Origin: a virus
Length of the DNA: 64,000 nt
Virus record (IMG/VR): IMGVR_UViG_3300034140_000002
Location: 1 to 64,000 of that record
Strand: one strand, 5' to 3'
Shown: one piece after another, positions 37,510 through 46,600 of the stretch
Layout: the number at the start of each line of letters is the position of its first letter
How positions within the stretch are numbered: position 1 is the first letter of the stretch
Notes under the pieces: model-generated
Database searches by the model: none
Told to the model about the DNA's origin: nothing
What the model saw: the letters and a program-made list of their open reading frames with translations, nothing else
Made by a program: the position numbers and the translations under genes

Positions 37510-37809
37510 TTATGGGTTATTCCCACGATGGTTACTGTTATCAATCTGGTTATTCAAACGTTGTTCCACTCGGATAATACCCGAAGAGACGTTTTCCAGA
37601 GTACGGTTGATGTTTTCTACAGCGTGCACTAAGGCACCGTTAGTCACATACTTCTCACTTGCTACAAGTTTGTAGGCTAGCAACTCTTCGTATGTTTTGT
37701 CAGCTTTGGCTTGAACAGCATCTGTATCTGCTTTTAGTGCCCTGTAGAGATACGCGCCAACTGATAGAACAACACCTATTGCTATTTGAATTACTACATT
37801 CCAATCCAT
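37510..37809 (-). CDS. Hypothetical membrane-anchored coiled-coil protein, 99 aa
   Basis: One N-terminal TM (residues 5-22, VVIQIAIGVVLSVGAYLY), then a coiled coil (LENVSSGIIRVEQRLNNQ) and polar tail. This layout occurs in XhlA-like accessory lysis proteins and in some holin-antiholin pairs. Immediately upstream of the lysis genes, so a lysis-timing role is plausible. Confidence 0.6.
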   Translation of the reverse strand: MDWNVVIQIAIGVVLSVGAYLYRALKADTDAVQAKADKTYEELLAYKLVASEKYVTNGALVHAVENINRTLENVSSGIIRVEQRLNNQIDNSNHRGNNP

Positions 37810-37841
37810 TTTGAAACCCTTCTTTTTAACTACATTAAAGA

Positions 37842-37858
37842 ACTGCCAAAATAGCAGT
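37842..37858 (-). other. Small hairpin in intergenic region
   Basis: Minus strand ACTGC-7-GCAGT followed by TCTTTAATG. Weak terminator candidate between the genes at 37510 and 37903; the 94-base gap shows nothing else. Confidence 0.35.
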
Positions 37859-37902
37859 CCCTACGCAAGCCCTCGGGTTCTGGGAGAGCCTGTCGCATCT
37901 GG

Positions 37903-38418
37903 TTAGTCCTGCACGTAATACAACCTCAAGCCTTTATTCAAAGCTTCCTTCAATACTGCTGCGGGAGTTGCCCTCCCACCTAAATCTAGCCCTGACAGAC
38001 GCCTTGCTGTAATGACATACTCTGCACACTCCAACACATCATCTGCACCAATCTCCAGCTTATCCAAGTAAGCTAAGATAGCCTGCCACTTAGAATACTT
38101 GCCCTTGCCAATATGGGACATCAGATATTCCATCTCCACATCCTGCATAGGTGTACGAGTGGGAACAATGTAGAAGCCATCCTTAGCGAAGTTGCTGAGT
38201 GGCACAAGCCTAGCTAGTGGGGATACACTTTCTGCAATAAACACCCTCCCAGCAATCTTCACCACAACTCCTACATGGGTGTACTCCGTAAAAGAGAACA
38301 GCCGAACAAGCATAACCTGAGCATCATATAGCGATGCCCATTTATAATGACTAAAGAATACTAAATCTCCAGACTCTAAGCTATCCCTACAATCTTCGTA
38401 AGTAACTTTTTCACTCAT
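37903..38418 (-). CDS. Permuted papain-fold (YiiX/YebB-like) peptidase or amidase
   Basis: 171 residues. Y-T-H-V-G-V-V-V (catalytic His), A-E-S-V-S-P (acidic), and a late E-C-A-E-Y (catalytic Cys) are in the circularly permuted order of the NlpC/P60 superfamily (His before Cys). G-D-L-V-F-F at the start is also typical. In phages such enzymes are tail-associated or act on peptidoglycan peptides. It lies between the tail tip genes and the lysis genes. ATGA overlap upstream. Confidence 0.75.
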   Translation of the reverse strand: MSEKVTYEDCRDSLESGDLVFFSHYKWASLYDAQVMLVRLFSFTEYTHVGVVVKIAGRVFIAESVSPLARLVPLSNFAKDGFYIVPTRTPMQDVEMEYLMSHIGKGKYSKWQAILAYLDKLEIGADDVLECAEYVITARRLSGLDLGGRATPAAVLKEALNKGLRLYYVQD

Positions 38419-39251
38419 AGTGCCTCCACTTCTAGAGGCATGGCGTACACGCCAGCAGCATTAGCAGACAACACACTCACCTGACTAAACTTACCCCACA
38501 CAGTGTTGGCTTGCTCTAAGTCTCTGTCAGTGTTGTCAGGATACCCGCTCATCCACACAGGGCTACTAATTCCACAGTAGCTAACAATCTTCCACATGGC
38601 TTTCTGATCAACTGCCTTCAGAGCATTCATGTTCATAGTGAGCTTCTTGTACCTAGCACCTACGTCTGTGTGCAGGGTTCCAGAGTCACTGCGATAATTC
38701 TTGGACATGTCCTCCATGCTGAAACTAGCACCAATCTCTGCACCATAAGTTGGTTGGAAATATTCCCCAACCACAAGCTTCCATGCTTCTAAATATCCTT
38801 GTAGATTATTGGTATCTACAATATCTATTGTCACCCTGCGAGCACTCTTTACAGGGAAGAACACACGAGCCACAGAACCCCCTCCATAAGCGTAAGCAGA
38901 CACACTCTGAGCCGCTGTTAGTCCGGCTACTTTAATTGCCATAGCGGGGCTGCAAATAGTGCTGGTGTGCGTGTAGATGAGCGTACTGCCTGCTGTGTCC
39001 GAATAACACTTAACGACCATAGTAGCTGTTGGGCTGAAGTTACCGAACATACTCACCATGTTCACATTCTCAAGGTTGGTCCAAGAGGCTGTGACAGAGG
39101 CTGTAGTGACGGTGGCAACACTTCTCCACACTTCATTCTTACTGTTTGTGATAAGATTTGTCGCAGCTATTGCAGCGCTTGTTGCGGTGACTGTGGTGCC
39201 CACCCTGTCTACAATGTTGTCTGCTACGATTCTTAATACATTCTCGGCCAT
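38415..39251 (-). CDS. Tail-tip or fibre-associated protein, 278 aa
   Basis: Ser/Thr/Ala-rich, beta-sheet pattern in the first 180 residues (TVTATSAAIAATNLITNSKNEVWRS...) and a region with D-V-G-A-R-Y-K-K-L-T-M-N-M. No enzyme motif. Position after the large fibre gene suggests a distal tail structural protein. Unknown family. Confidence 0.6.
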   Translation of the reverse strand: MAENVLRIVADNIVDRVGTTVTATSAAIAATNLITNSKNEVWRSVATVTTASVTASWTNLENVNMVSMFGNFSPTATMVVKCYSDTAGSTLIYTHTSTICSPAMAIKVAGLTAAQSVSAYAYGGGSVARVFFPVKSARRVTIDIVDTNNLQGYLEAWKLVVGEYFQPTYGAEIGASFSMEDMSKNYRSDSGTLHTDVGARYKKLTMNMNALKAVDQKAMWKIVSYCGISSPVWMSGYPDNTDRDLEQANTVWGKFSQVSVLSANAAGVYAMPLEVEAL

Positions 39252-39255
39252 ATAT

Positions 39256-39819
39256 TCATTCCCATTTTATATTCGCCACTTCGGCTGCTGTTGTGGCGTC
39301 AGCCAATAGTTGTTTTAAGTTTTGTGCATGAGTGAAGTTTTGCTGACCTTGTTGCACCATAGCCATGAACAATTGAATCCATGTGGCTTTGTCAGGGATA
39401 GGTACGTAAGTGTTGTCTATAGCTTTCCATTGGTTAATAGGGACAACGCCCAATAAGGAAACCACTCCGTTCACAGCGTCTATATCAGAACGGGAGAGTT
39501 CGTCACAAGCTATCTGTTTTCCTTGGAAATTAAAATAGCTTCGATTAGCTTGCAACCTATTGGCGTTAATCTCAGCATTCTTACTCACTTTTAATTCAGA
39601 TAAAGATGCAGTTTCTACCCACACAACAGCCCCGTCAACAATAGAAGGAACGGTTGTAGGTGATGGGTGGTCACGAACAAATGGCGCTGGCAGTTCGACA
39701 TGCGTGCATCCGTCGATCAGTGACGGAAAATCCGGCATAGGGCCTTCGTCCGGGATATCTCGCTGAAACCCAAACTGAATTACATTCTGAGCGTCAATCA
39801 CTGCAAAGTATTTAATCAT
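39256..39819 (-). CDS. Tail fibre assembly-like protein with DUF4376-type end
   Basis: 187 residues. N-terminal part is a fibre-tip domain (IKYFAVIDAQNVIQFGFQRD...). The C-terminal region N-R-L-Q-A-N-R-S-Y-F-N-F-Q-G-K-Q-I-A-C-D-E-L-S-R-S-D...L-x-x-W-K-A-I-D-N matches DUF4376 of phage tail fibre chaperones. Overlaps the fibre gene by 4 bases. Likely needed for folding or attachment of the 772-residue protein. Confidence 0.7.
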   Translation of the reverse strand: MIKYFAVIDAQNVIQFGFQRDIPDEGPMPDFPSLIDGCTHVELPAPFVRDHPSPTTVPSIVDGAVVWVETASLSELKVSKNAEINANRLQANRSYFNFQGKQIACDELSRSDIDAVNGVVSLLGVVPINQWKAIDNTYVPIPDKATWIQLFMAMVQQGQQNFTHAQNLKQLLADATTAAEVANIKWE

Positions 39820-42134
39820 GGTGCTGTCCCTGATCCGTGTCCAACATCGACGTTGAAAGATTGCGATGCAGTTTGCCCGTAAGCGTCACGCACTGTGCAA
39901 GTCACATAGCCAGAGGTAAAGCTATTCGTAGCTGCCTTGCCGCTGACCGTAACCGTTGCTCCAGTCAAGGCGCTGAGCTTCAAGCTGCCAAAGTAACTCT
40001 CTACTTGCCACGAGTATGTGAATGGCGCAGTGCCATTGCTCACAACGGCAGTCTTTGCTTCGTAACCGACGTAACCGGCGCTGTTCGAAGCGCCATTGAA
40101 AGAAATGTTGCTGATAACAGCTAGGGTTGGCGGATTGGCAAGTGCAGTTGCAGCAGCAGCACCAGATGTCGCACCAGATGCAACCGTAGCTGCTGGTACT
40201 CCTGCTACGAGTGTTCCGGCTGGCGCGCCGACCGTTGCGCCATTAGCTGGCTTGTTCGGTCCGCCGACAGCATCGAAGTTGTTGCTTGCTAGCGGAACCA
40301 GCCTGATGTTTTTCAACGTTCCATTAATTATGGACGAGTCAAAACCGAGCGGAGCGGTTATGTTCGCGGACACAGTGCGCAGTATGGTCCGGTTCTTCAT
40401 GTAGATAACAGTGCTGCCGTCATAAGTAACGGAACATGAATCTCCAGTAGCGTACCCTGAAAGAATCACACTGTTTGTACTTCCCGACTCGTAGTAATAC
40501 AGGTTGTTCCCTGTGCCGTAGAGCGCGTAGTCGATATTCTGGTAGCTACTATCTTGGGCCGGGTTGCTGTCCAGACCAGCCATCCAGTCCCCACCCGACA
40601 ATGGCTCAAAGGATACAGACGCCCCTCCAGCAAAACCTTGATAGGTGAATGCGCCCCCGTCCCAGCCAACCTGACCTGTCCGAGATACTGAGTTACCTGT
40701 AATTACCGTTCCTGCGCCAGCGGCGATGAGAGTGATATCTGCTGTTGCGTTGTCAGCGGGCTTATTAGAGCCGCCCACGGAACCCCAATTGTTGCTGCTC
40801 TGCGGCAGGAACCGGATACCATTTATAGCCCCGGAAAATATACTGGAGTCAAAGAACAAAACTACGTTAGCGCCAAGATCAACCGTGACAGTGCGCATGA
40901 CAGTAGTGCCGTTCATGTACACTACTTTTGAACCGTCATAGGATACGGATAGAACATCGCCCACCGCGCAAGTCCCAATAGCCCCGCGATCTTGCCCGCT
41001 TTCATAACAATTAACCCCAGCGCTGCCGGTGCAGTACATCGCAAAGTCAATTGAGTTGTAAGACGAGTCTGTCGTTGGATCAGTGTTCAGCCCAAACATG
41101 AAGATATGGCTAGTAGACTCAACCACAATACTGGCGCAGCTACCTCCACGGAAACCGTTCTTACTGTAGACATCTGAGTCCCATCCAGAGGATGAAGTGC
41201 GAACTGCTCTATTCCCGTTAAGCACTATCCCGCCGCCGCGAGCCAGCAAAGTCACATCCAAGGAAGCGTTAAGGTCGCCCGTGTACGCATTGCGGTCAAG
41301 GTCTTGCACCCATGCCGTCCATGCACCAGCGCTAGTATTAGCAGATTGTGTGGTAAAGCGACGGAAAGTCAGACCGTTGATATAGGCATACTGATACGCC
41401 CCACCGCCTGTGTTGTCTTGGTACTGCTTGACAGTCTCAAGGACAAAATATGTATAAAGCGAGTAGACTTCCGAGCCGAAGAAAGTGATCGTAGTCTTGA
41501 ATTGTCGAGTTGTCCCCACCGGGTAATCGGAAGGCGGGTCATTCCGGTTGCGTGCACCGAAAAACGTTCCGTTCCCAAGATCGATAGTAGGCAGGGCAGT
41601 CATTTGACCTTGCGCACCGCCCGGTCCGGTAAGAACTCCTGTTGCACCGAGTGTCAGTCCTGTCGCGGTGGTCGCCGACTTTGCCGCAATGGCATTCAGC
41701 AGCAGGGTCTTGGCGTCGTAGTACAACTTGAATGCGGCACGGAAAGTCGTGCCCGTGATGGCGGTGTCTACGGTGAGCGTATTCCACGTTGGATTATTCG
41801 TATAGAGCAGCGTGTTGAGGTCAACCTTGCTGTTGTAGTAGGCATCCCGGTTCACGCCCAGTGCGTCGGCTTTGGCAATGATGTCGTTGAACTCACCATC
41901 CATCACGGCGACCTTAAGGATCACTTCCGGCTTTTCATCTCTCGACAGGATATTGTCGTTGAAAACAATAGCTAATGCATCATTGGCAAGCTGAGCTGAT
42001 GTAGCAGCATTATTCGCTGTCTGCTGAGCAGCCTGAGCAGCAGCTAAAGCCGCAGCAGCCGTTCCGTAACTCGGTAGCAAACGTGGAGACGCAGCTTGCA
42101 ACAATACATCTCTAGCATTCACTGGTGCTGTCAT
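39816..42134 (-). CDS. Large tail fibre/receptor-binding protein, 772 aa
   Basis: Residues 1-150 are Ala-rich and helical (AAAALAAAQAAQQTANNAATSAQLAND), trimer-type. Residues about 295-470 and 470-635 are two copies of one beta domain (each with G-W-D, Y-N/Q-x-I-D-Y/F-A-x-Y, Y-D-G-S, I-x-x-I-R). The last 80 residues (PFTYSWQVESYFGSLKLSALTG...) are an Ig-like domain. Tandem beta domains and an Ig domain suit receptor or polysaccharide binding. It lies next to the tail-tip protein at 42131. Confidence 0.8.
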   Translation of the reverse strand: MTAPVNARDVLLQAASPRLLPSYGTAAAALAAAQAAQQTANNAATSAQLANDALAIVFNDNILSRDEKPEVILKVAVMDGEFNDIIAKADALGVNRDAYYNSKVDLNTLLYTNNPTWNTLTVDTAITGTTFRAAFKLYYDAKTLLLNAIAAKSATTATGLTLGATGVLTGPGGAQGQMTALPTIDLGNGTFFGARNRNDPPSDYPVGTTRQFKTTITFFGSEVYSLYTYFVLETVKQYQDNTGGGAYQYAYINGLTFRRFTTQSANTSAGAWTAWVQDLDRNAYTGDLNASLDVTLLARGGGIVLNGNRAVRTSSSGWDSDVYSKNGFRGGSCASIVVESTSHIFMFGLNTDPTTDSSYNSIDFAMYCTGSAGVNCYESGQDRGAIGTCAVGDVLSVSYDGSKVVYMNGTTVMRTVTVDLGANVVLFFDSSIFSGAINGIRFLPQSSNNWGSVGGSNKPADNATADITLIAAGAGTVITGNSVSRTGQVGWDGGAFTYQGFAGGASVSFEPLSGGDWMAGLDSNPAQDSSYQNIDYALYGTGNNLYYYESGSTNSVILSGYATGDSCSVTYDGSTVIYMKNRTILRTVSANITAPLGFDSSIINGTLKNIRLVPLASNNFDAVGGPNKPANGATVGAPAGTLVAGVPAATVASGATSGAAAATALANPPTLAVISNISFNGASNSAGYVGYEAKTAVVSNGTAPFTYSWQVESYFGSLKLSALTGATVTVSGKAATNSFTSGYVTCTVRDAYGQTASQSFNVDVGHGSGTAP
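40230..41240 (-). repeat. Tandem duplication encoding two similar beta domains
   Basis: The coding sequence of residues about 295-470 and 470-635 of the fibre gene are in-frame copies: matching landmarks include F-x-G-G-A/C-S, D-S-S-Y-x-x-I-D, G-T-G/S, Y-E-S-G, Y-D-G-S-x-V-x-Y-M, M/L-R-T-V, F-D-S-S-I, and V-G-G-x-N-K-P-A. Divergence at most positions shows it is not recent. Confidence 0.75.
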
Positions 42135-43636
42135 AACAATACTCCAAATGTAGACGTAGCCGCAAGCCAGTCTGTTACTTTATTAATAATCTGTCCCCTA
42201 ACTCCTGCGCTCAACTGGAAGCGAGCGTGCTGTATTGTCTGAGGGTTTCCAAGTTGTTCTAGGATGAGGTGAGGAAGGCCGTCATAAACTACTACCCTGC
42301 GCTGCACACTCCAGAGATTAGTAAGGCGTGTCGCCTCAGCAAGCGCTGCTGATTGAGTAATCAGGAGGGTGTCAATAGGGGTCGGGTCTGAGAACAACTT
42401 ATATTTAGTGGCTACGGCAGTAGCTGCATATGTCTCACTCAACCACTCTTGCCCAAATAGCTCAATGTGATTGGCTGGGATACCTGTCTGCAAAGCTTCT
42501 TGCACACTCCAATTCTTACAGTAGTTAATCTTGGTAGATGCGAAAACGTCAGTCATTTCAGAAACACTAATACTCTTATCCTTCATGTCATCTGCGGTCA
42601 CTGTTGTACCTGCGGACGCTTGAGGAAGATCAAGCTTGATGATTTTCATCTTACCTGCAATGGTCATAGCCACACGGGAGCCAATGCTAGACACAAGCCT
42701 ATTGCAAACTTCCAGCACATTGGCCTTCTCTGTCAAGTAGATACCTAGAGGTTGTGTGTCAGCTGCTGCAAAAGTAGCTAAGCTTGTCAAATCTAGGTCA
42801 CTATCTGTAAACCTCTGCCCAACCAATCCATAATCCTTTACAAGGCGCTTTACAAGCCCTACAGCGTCGTTGGAATAGGTGGTTGGCTTATCCCCTTGAG
42901 CAGAGCATGTAATCGTACCTACGGGCGCTTGGTTAAGCCTAAACTTCCCTGTGGTTTCGTAACGAGTAACAGCGCTCCATCCCATTATGTCATTCGCTAG
43001 AGGGACACCGTTGTCTCGTATTTCAATGAAGCCGTTGATAGGCCCATTGTGAATTTGGTACTCATGTACACTGAGGTCCACTAGTAGAGGTGCTACGTTA
43101 TGGCACTCTCCGAATAGTAGAGGTAGCAGCTTATCCTTGTTCGGACCACTACCGCCTAGCTTAACTTCACTCACTGTTGTATTAAGGCGTTGAAGTTTAT
43201 CGCTCAACACCAATGTAAATTTGTCTCGGGTATTGCAATCAGCCTTAGCTACAATACCATCGAAGATTTGATAGAAATCTGTCCGAGGCCAACCGTAGTC
43301 ACCAATGAACAGTTTGACACTTCTACCTTGCCATACATCATTTTGCCAGCTATCTAAAGCTCCGCTGAAGTTATCAAACTCCACAACTCCAACTGAAAGG
43401 GATGCCTCCCCGGTTAAGGAAAGGCTCTCTGTAAATTGCACACCAGCAGAAATAACTGGCAGATAGGAAGTGGATGCAGGGGTTTCTCCTGCCAAGGTGA
43501 TATACCCTCTGTCTGATAAATACCTTGTAGTTTCACTGCCCAAGGCTGTATCAAACACACTCACTTCCATCAAGATACGCCGTTTGGCTGTACCACTTTT
43601 AAGCCATGCAACCAACTGCGTATCTGTCACTGCCAT
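42131..43636 (-). CDS. Tail hub/tip structural protein, 501 aa
   Basis: Contains early beta sequences (MAVTDTQLVAWLKSGTAKRRILMEV... GDYGWPRTDFYQIFDGIVAKADC) and a hinge-type region like tail hub proteins downstream of the tape measure. W-L-K-S-G-T-A-K-R at the start is typical of phage distal tail proteins. No enzyme motif. Position fits a distal hub connecting the tail tube to the fibre. Confidence 0.7.
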   Translation of the reverse strand: MAVTDTQLVAWLKSGTAKRRILMEVSVFDTALGSETTRYLSDRGYITLAGETPASTSYLPVISAGVQFTESLSLTGEASLSVGVVEFDNFSGALDSWQNDVWQGRSVKLFIGDYGWPRTDFYQIFDGIVAKADCNTRDKFTLVLSDKLQRLNTTVSEVKLGGSGPNKDKLLPLLFGECHNVAPLLVDLSVHEYQIHNGPINGFIEIRDNGVPLANDIMGWSAVTRYETTGKFRLNQAPVGTITCSAQGDKPTTYSNDAVGLVKRLVKDYGLVGQRFTDSDLDLTSLATFAAADTQPLGIYLTEKANVLEVCNRLVSSIGSRVAMTIAGKMKIIKLDLPQASAGTTVTADDMKDKSISVSEMTDVFASTKINYCKNWSVQEALQTGIPANHIELFGQEWLSETYAATAVATKYKLFSDPTPIDTLLITQSAALAEATRLTNLWSVQRRVVVYDGLPHLILEQLGNPQTIQHARFQLSAGVRGQIINKVTDWLAATSTFGVLL

Positions 43637-43656
43637 GTTATTCCTTTTAGTTTATT

Positions 43657-46600
43657 TTAGTTCAGGCCAATTATGGCCGTTTTGCGGTTGAGTTTACTCA
43701 CAGACTCGTCAAAGCCCTCTATAGTGTTTTCAGCATTAGCTAACGAAGCCGTGAAGGTTGCACCTACAACTGCACTTGTACCCTCTTTAGACTCTGCACG
43801 AAGCGAATCAACACTAGCAACAACTCGCTCAACTGTGCCCACTAACGCAGCGATTGTGGAAGGTGCTACAGCGCCACTGGTTGGTGCCATCACTTGGATG
43901 TCATTAGCCGTTGGGATGTACGTAGTTTCCATTTGCTTGTTAGTAAGTCCTGCTGCACTACCGAGAATGATTGCTTGCTTCAGTTCGAAGATAGCTTGTG
44001 TTACAGACATCACAGAATCGTTGAGGGTCAGTAGACCTTCTACTTGCTTATTAAGAGCATTCAAACTAGCGGTTGCTACATCCACTTGTGACGTTGCACT
44101 GCCAATCATTTGATCCAACATTGTTTGCACAAGATTGAAGTCAGATGTATAGCCTTCGCCGGAAGCGTTAATCACCTTAGATGCTGCCAGCAATGCACCA
44201 GAGGCTGTTGTCAGCTTGTCCTTCGCAGCTTGATCACCACCCTTAGCAGCCATAACAGTTGCATCGAATTGCTTACGAGCTTCTGCATACTTCTGCATAT
44301 TGGTGAGAGGGCTGTCAGCACCGAGCTTGAGGCTGTCCTGATAATTCTTCAGCGTGGTTATGAATGCTTTAGTTTTATCAATCACACCTTGCAGAGCACC
44401 AGACTCTTTGTCATAAGCCTTCTGGAGATTGTCCTTAGCCTTGTTCACAGCATCCAACGCTTTCTGCTGCGCGTTGCTGAGTTTAACCACTCCGTTAGCC
44501 AAGTCTGCTGCATAATCAGCCGCCTCCTTGAAAGCAGGAGCTAATTCCAACATAGCTGCATACAATTGCTGATCAGCTTTATTCGTCAGATCGAGAGCAC
44601 GAATCTTCTTGTTGAACAGTTCTATGGTTTTCACTTCGCCAATGTTTAATTCTGCGAGACGCTTATTAACTGAGTTGGTAATTGGCCCCATGCGTTCCAT
44701 CTCCGAGAGGAAATTGTCAACATAGAATTTCGTACCTTCTGTCAGTTTATCTAAGCCGCCTGCTGCTGCAATCAAACCTTCGCTAACTGTGATAGTTGCA
44801 ACACCTGTCAAATCAAAACTCTTGCCAAGAACGGCAAATACATCCTTAACTTGGATGAGGCTGTTTGCAACACGCATGACAGTTTCCAGATAACCTTCAC
44901 CAATCTTTTGGAATTGGCTTAAGCCTACTATGGAGAACTTAGCCATGTCGTCACCAACCTTGCTAAACACTGCTTCCAGTTCTTTTTGAACTGCATCCCC
45001 AGACAGCCCTTTCAAGCTGATTCTACCTATGTCAACTACAAAGCTGGAGAGTCGCTTGTTAAACTCACTACCACCCAGTCCAAGATTCTTGCTGGCTGCT
45101 TTAATACTTTCAGCCATACTCTCAATAATCTTAGTGAATTGGACATTCGTTTCACCACCAAGCGCGCTGGTTTGAGTGCTTGTCTTATCACTACGGAACC
45201 AACCCCCATCTTTCTTTACATCAGCATACTGATTAGCCCTCAAGCCACCGTTCAGAACAGATTGCAAAGAGGCGCTGTTAGCCATGATACCGCTATCAGT
45301 TGTGGTACGATTGCCACCGAAGACACTGTTGTTAAGTTTCCCGCCAAGCGTTGTTGCAATCTTGTCGGCAGGCCCAGAAGTTATCCCAGTGTTACGACCC
45401 ACTACAACTGCGGCTAGTCCAGAGATGTTCTCAGATACAATTTTCAGGTAGTTAACCATCGAGCTACCTTGAGCTAATCCTAAGCCAGAGTTCTTGGAAA
45501 GGATTTCAATACTGTTTGCAATGGAATTACTCTTCTCATCGCTACCCAATACAGAGCCTGTCCCTTGAGATTTCTGACGGCTTGCAGCATTCTCACCACC
45601 ACCTCCGCTGCCACCAAACGCTGCTACGCCAATTGCTGCAATAGCGGCTGCGCCTGCTGCCATACCCCACGGACCCATTTGCGCCATAAACTCCATCAGC
45701 ACAGTAGGAACTTTGAAAGCTTGCTTACCAGCTTCTGTGGTGCCTGTCATAATCAAAGACTTAATCATGCCAGCTATTTCAATAGCACGAAAAGCCTTCT
45801 CAGCACCCTCTAAGATTTTGTAGCCAGTCGTACCTTCTTTGAAGAAATTCTTAGCTGCGCCTGCTGCATCGCCATAAGCTTTAACACGAGCGCTACCAGA
45901 TTTATTTTCAAGGTTGTTGTAGTTCTGGGCAATCTTAAACAAGTCTGCTGCTGCCTTACCACCCTTACCGAAAGCATTCTCAAGAGAGGCTGAAATCGAC
46001 TCACCAACACCTCCCCACATTTTCTTCTGTGTTTCAGCTAGGTTGGTCATACGAGCTTGAGCTTCTTCGATATCCTTTGGGTTGGTGAGCTTGGACATAG
46101 CTTCACGCAGGATAGGCAAGTCAGCTAGATATTTAGCAGAGGCTGCCTGAGCGGCTTCCCACATACCAGCCAAGCCTTGACCTTCAGAACCAGTTTGAAT
46201 GCCCTTCATGGCGTTCTTAGTGGCATCCGCTAGGAGATTGAAAGATGCCTCAGCTTCCTTGTTAGCTGCTACTTTGATGCCTGCTGCTTTGGCCTCTTCG
46301 TTAGCAAATACCAACATCATAATATTGAAACGCTCAGCCTCGTCAGTTGTACGGTTGTATGAGTCAATAAGTTGATTACTACGCAGTTCATGCTTGCGAG
46401 CTTCATCAGCCTTAAACGCTTCTACAAACTGCCCGTTAGCTAAGTAAGCCTCGGCCTGAGCTTTGTATGTCTCTATTAAGATGCGGGAATTAAACTCTGC
46501 GCGTTTGTTGGTTGCGTCTTGCTTAGCGTCTTTACTTGCTTCGATGGCTGCAAGTACTGCGGCTTGCTCTTGGGCTATAGCACTCTCTTGATTTGCATAT

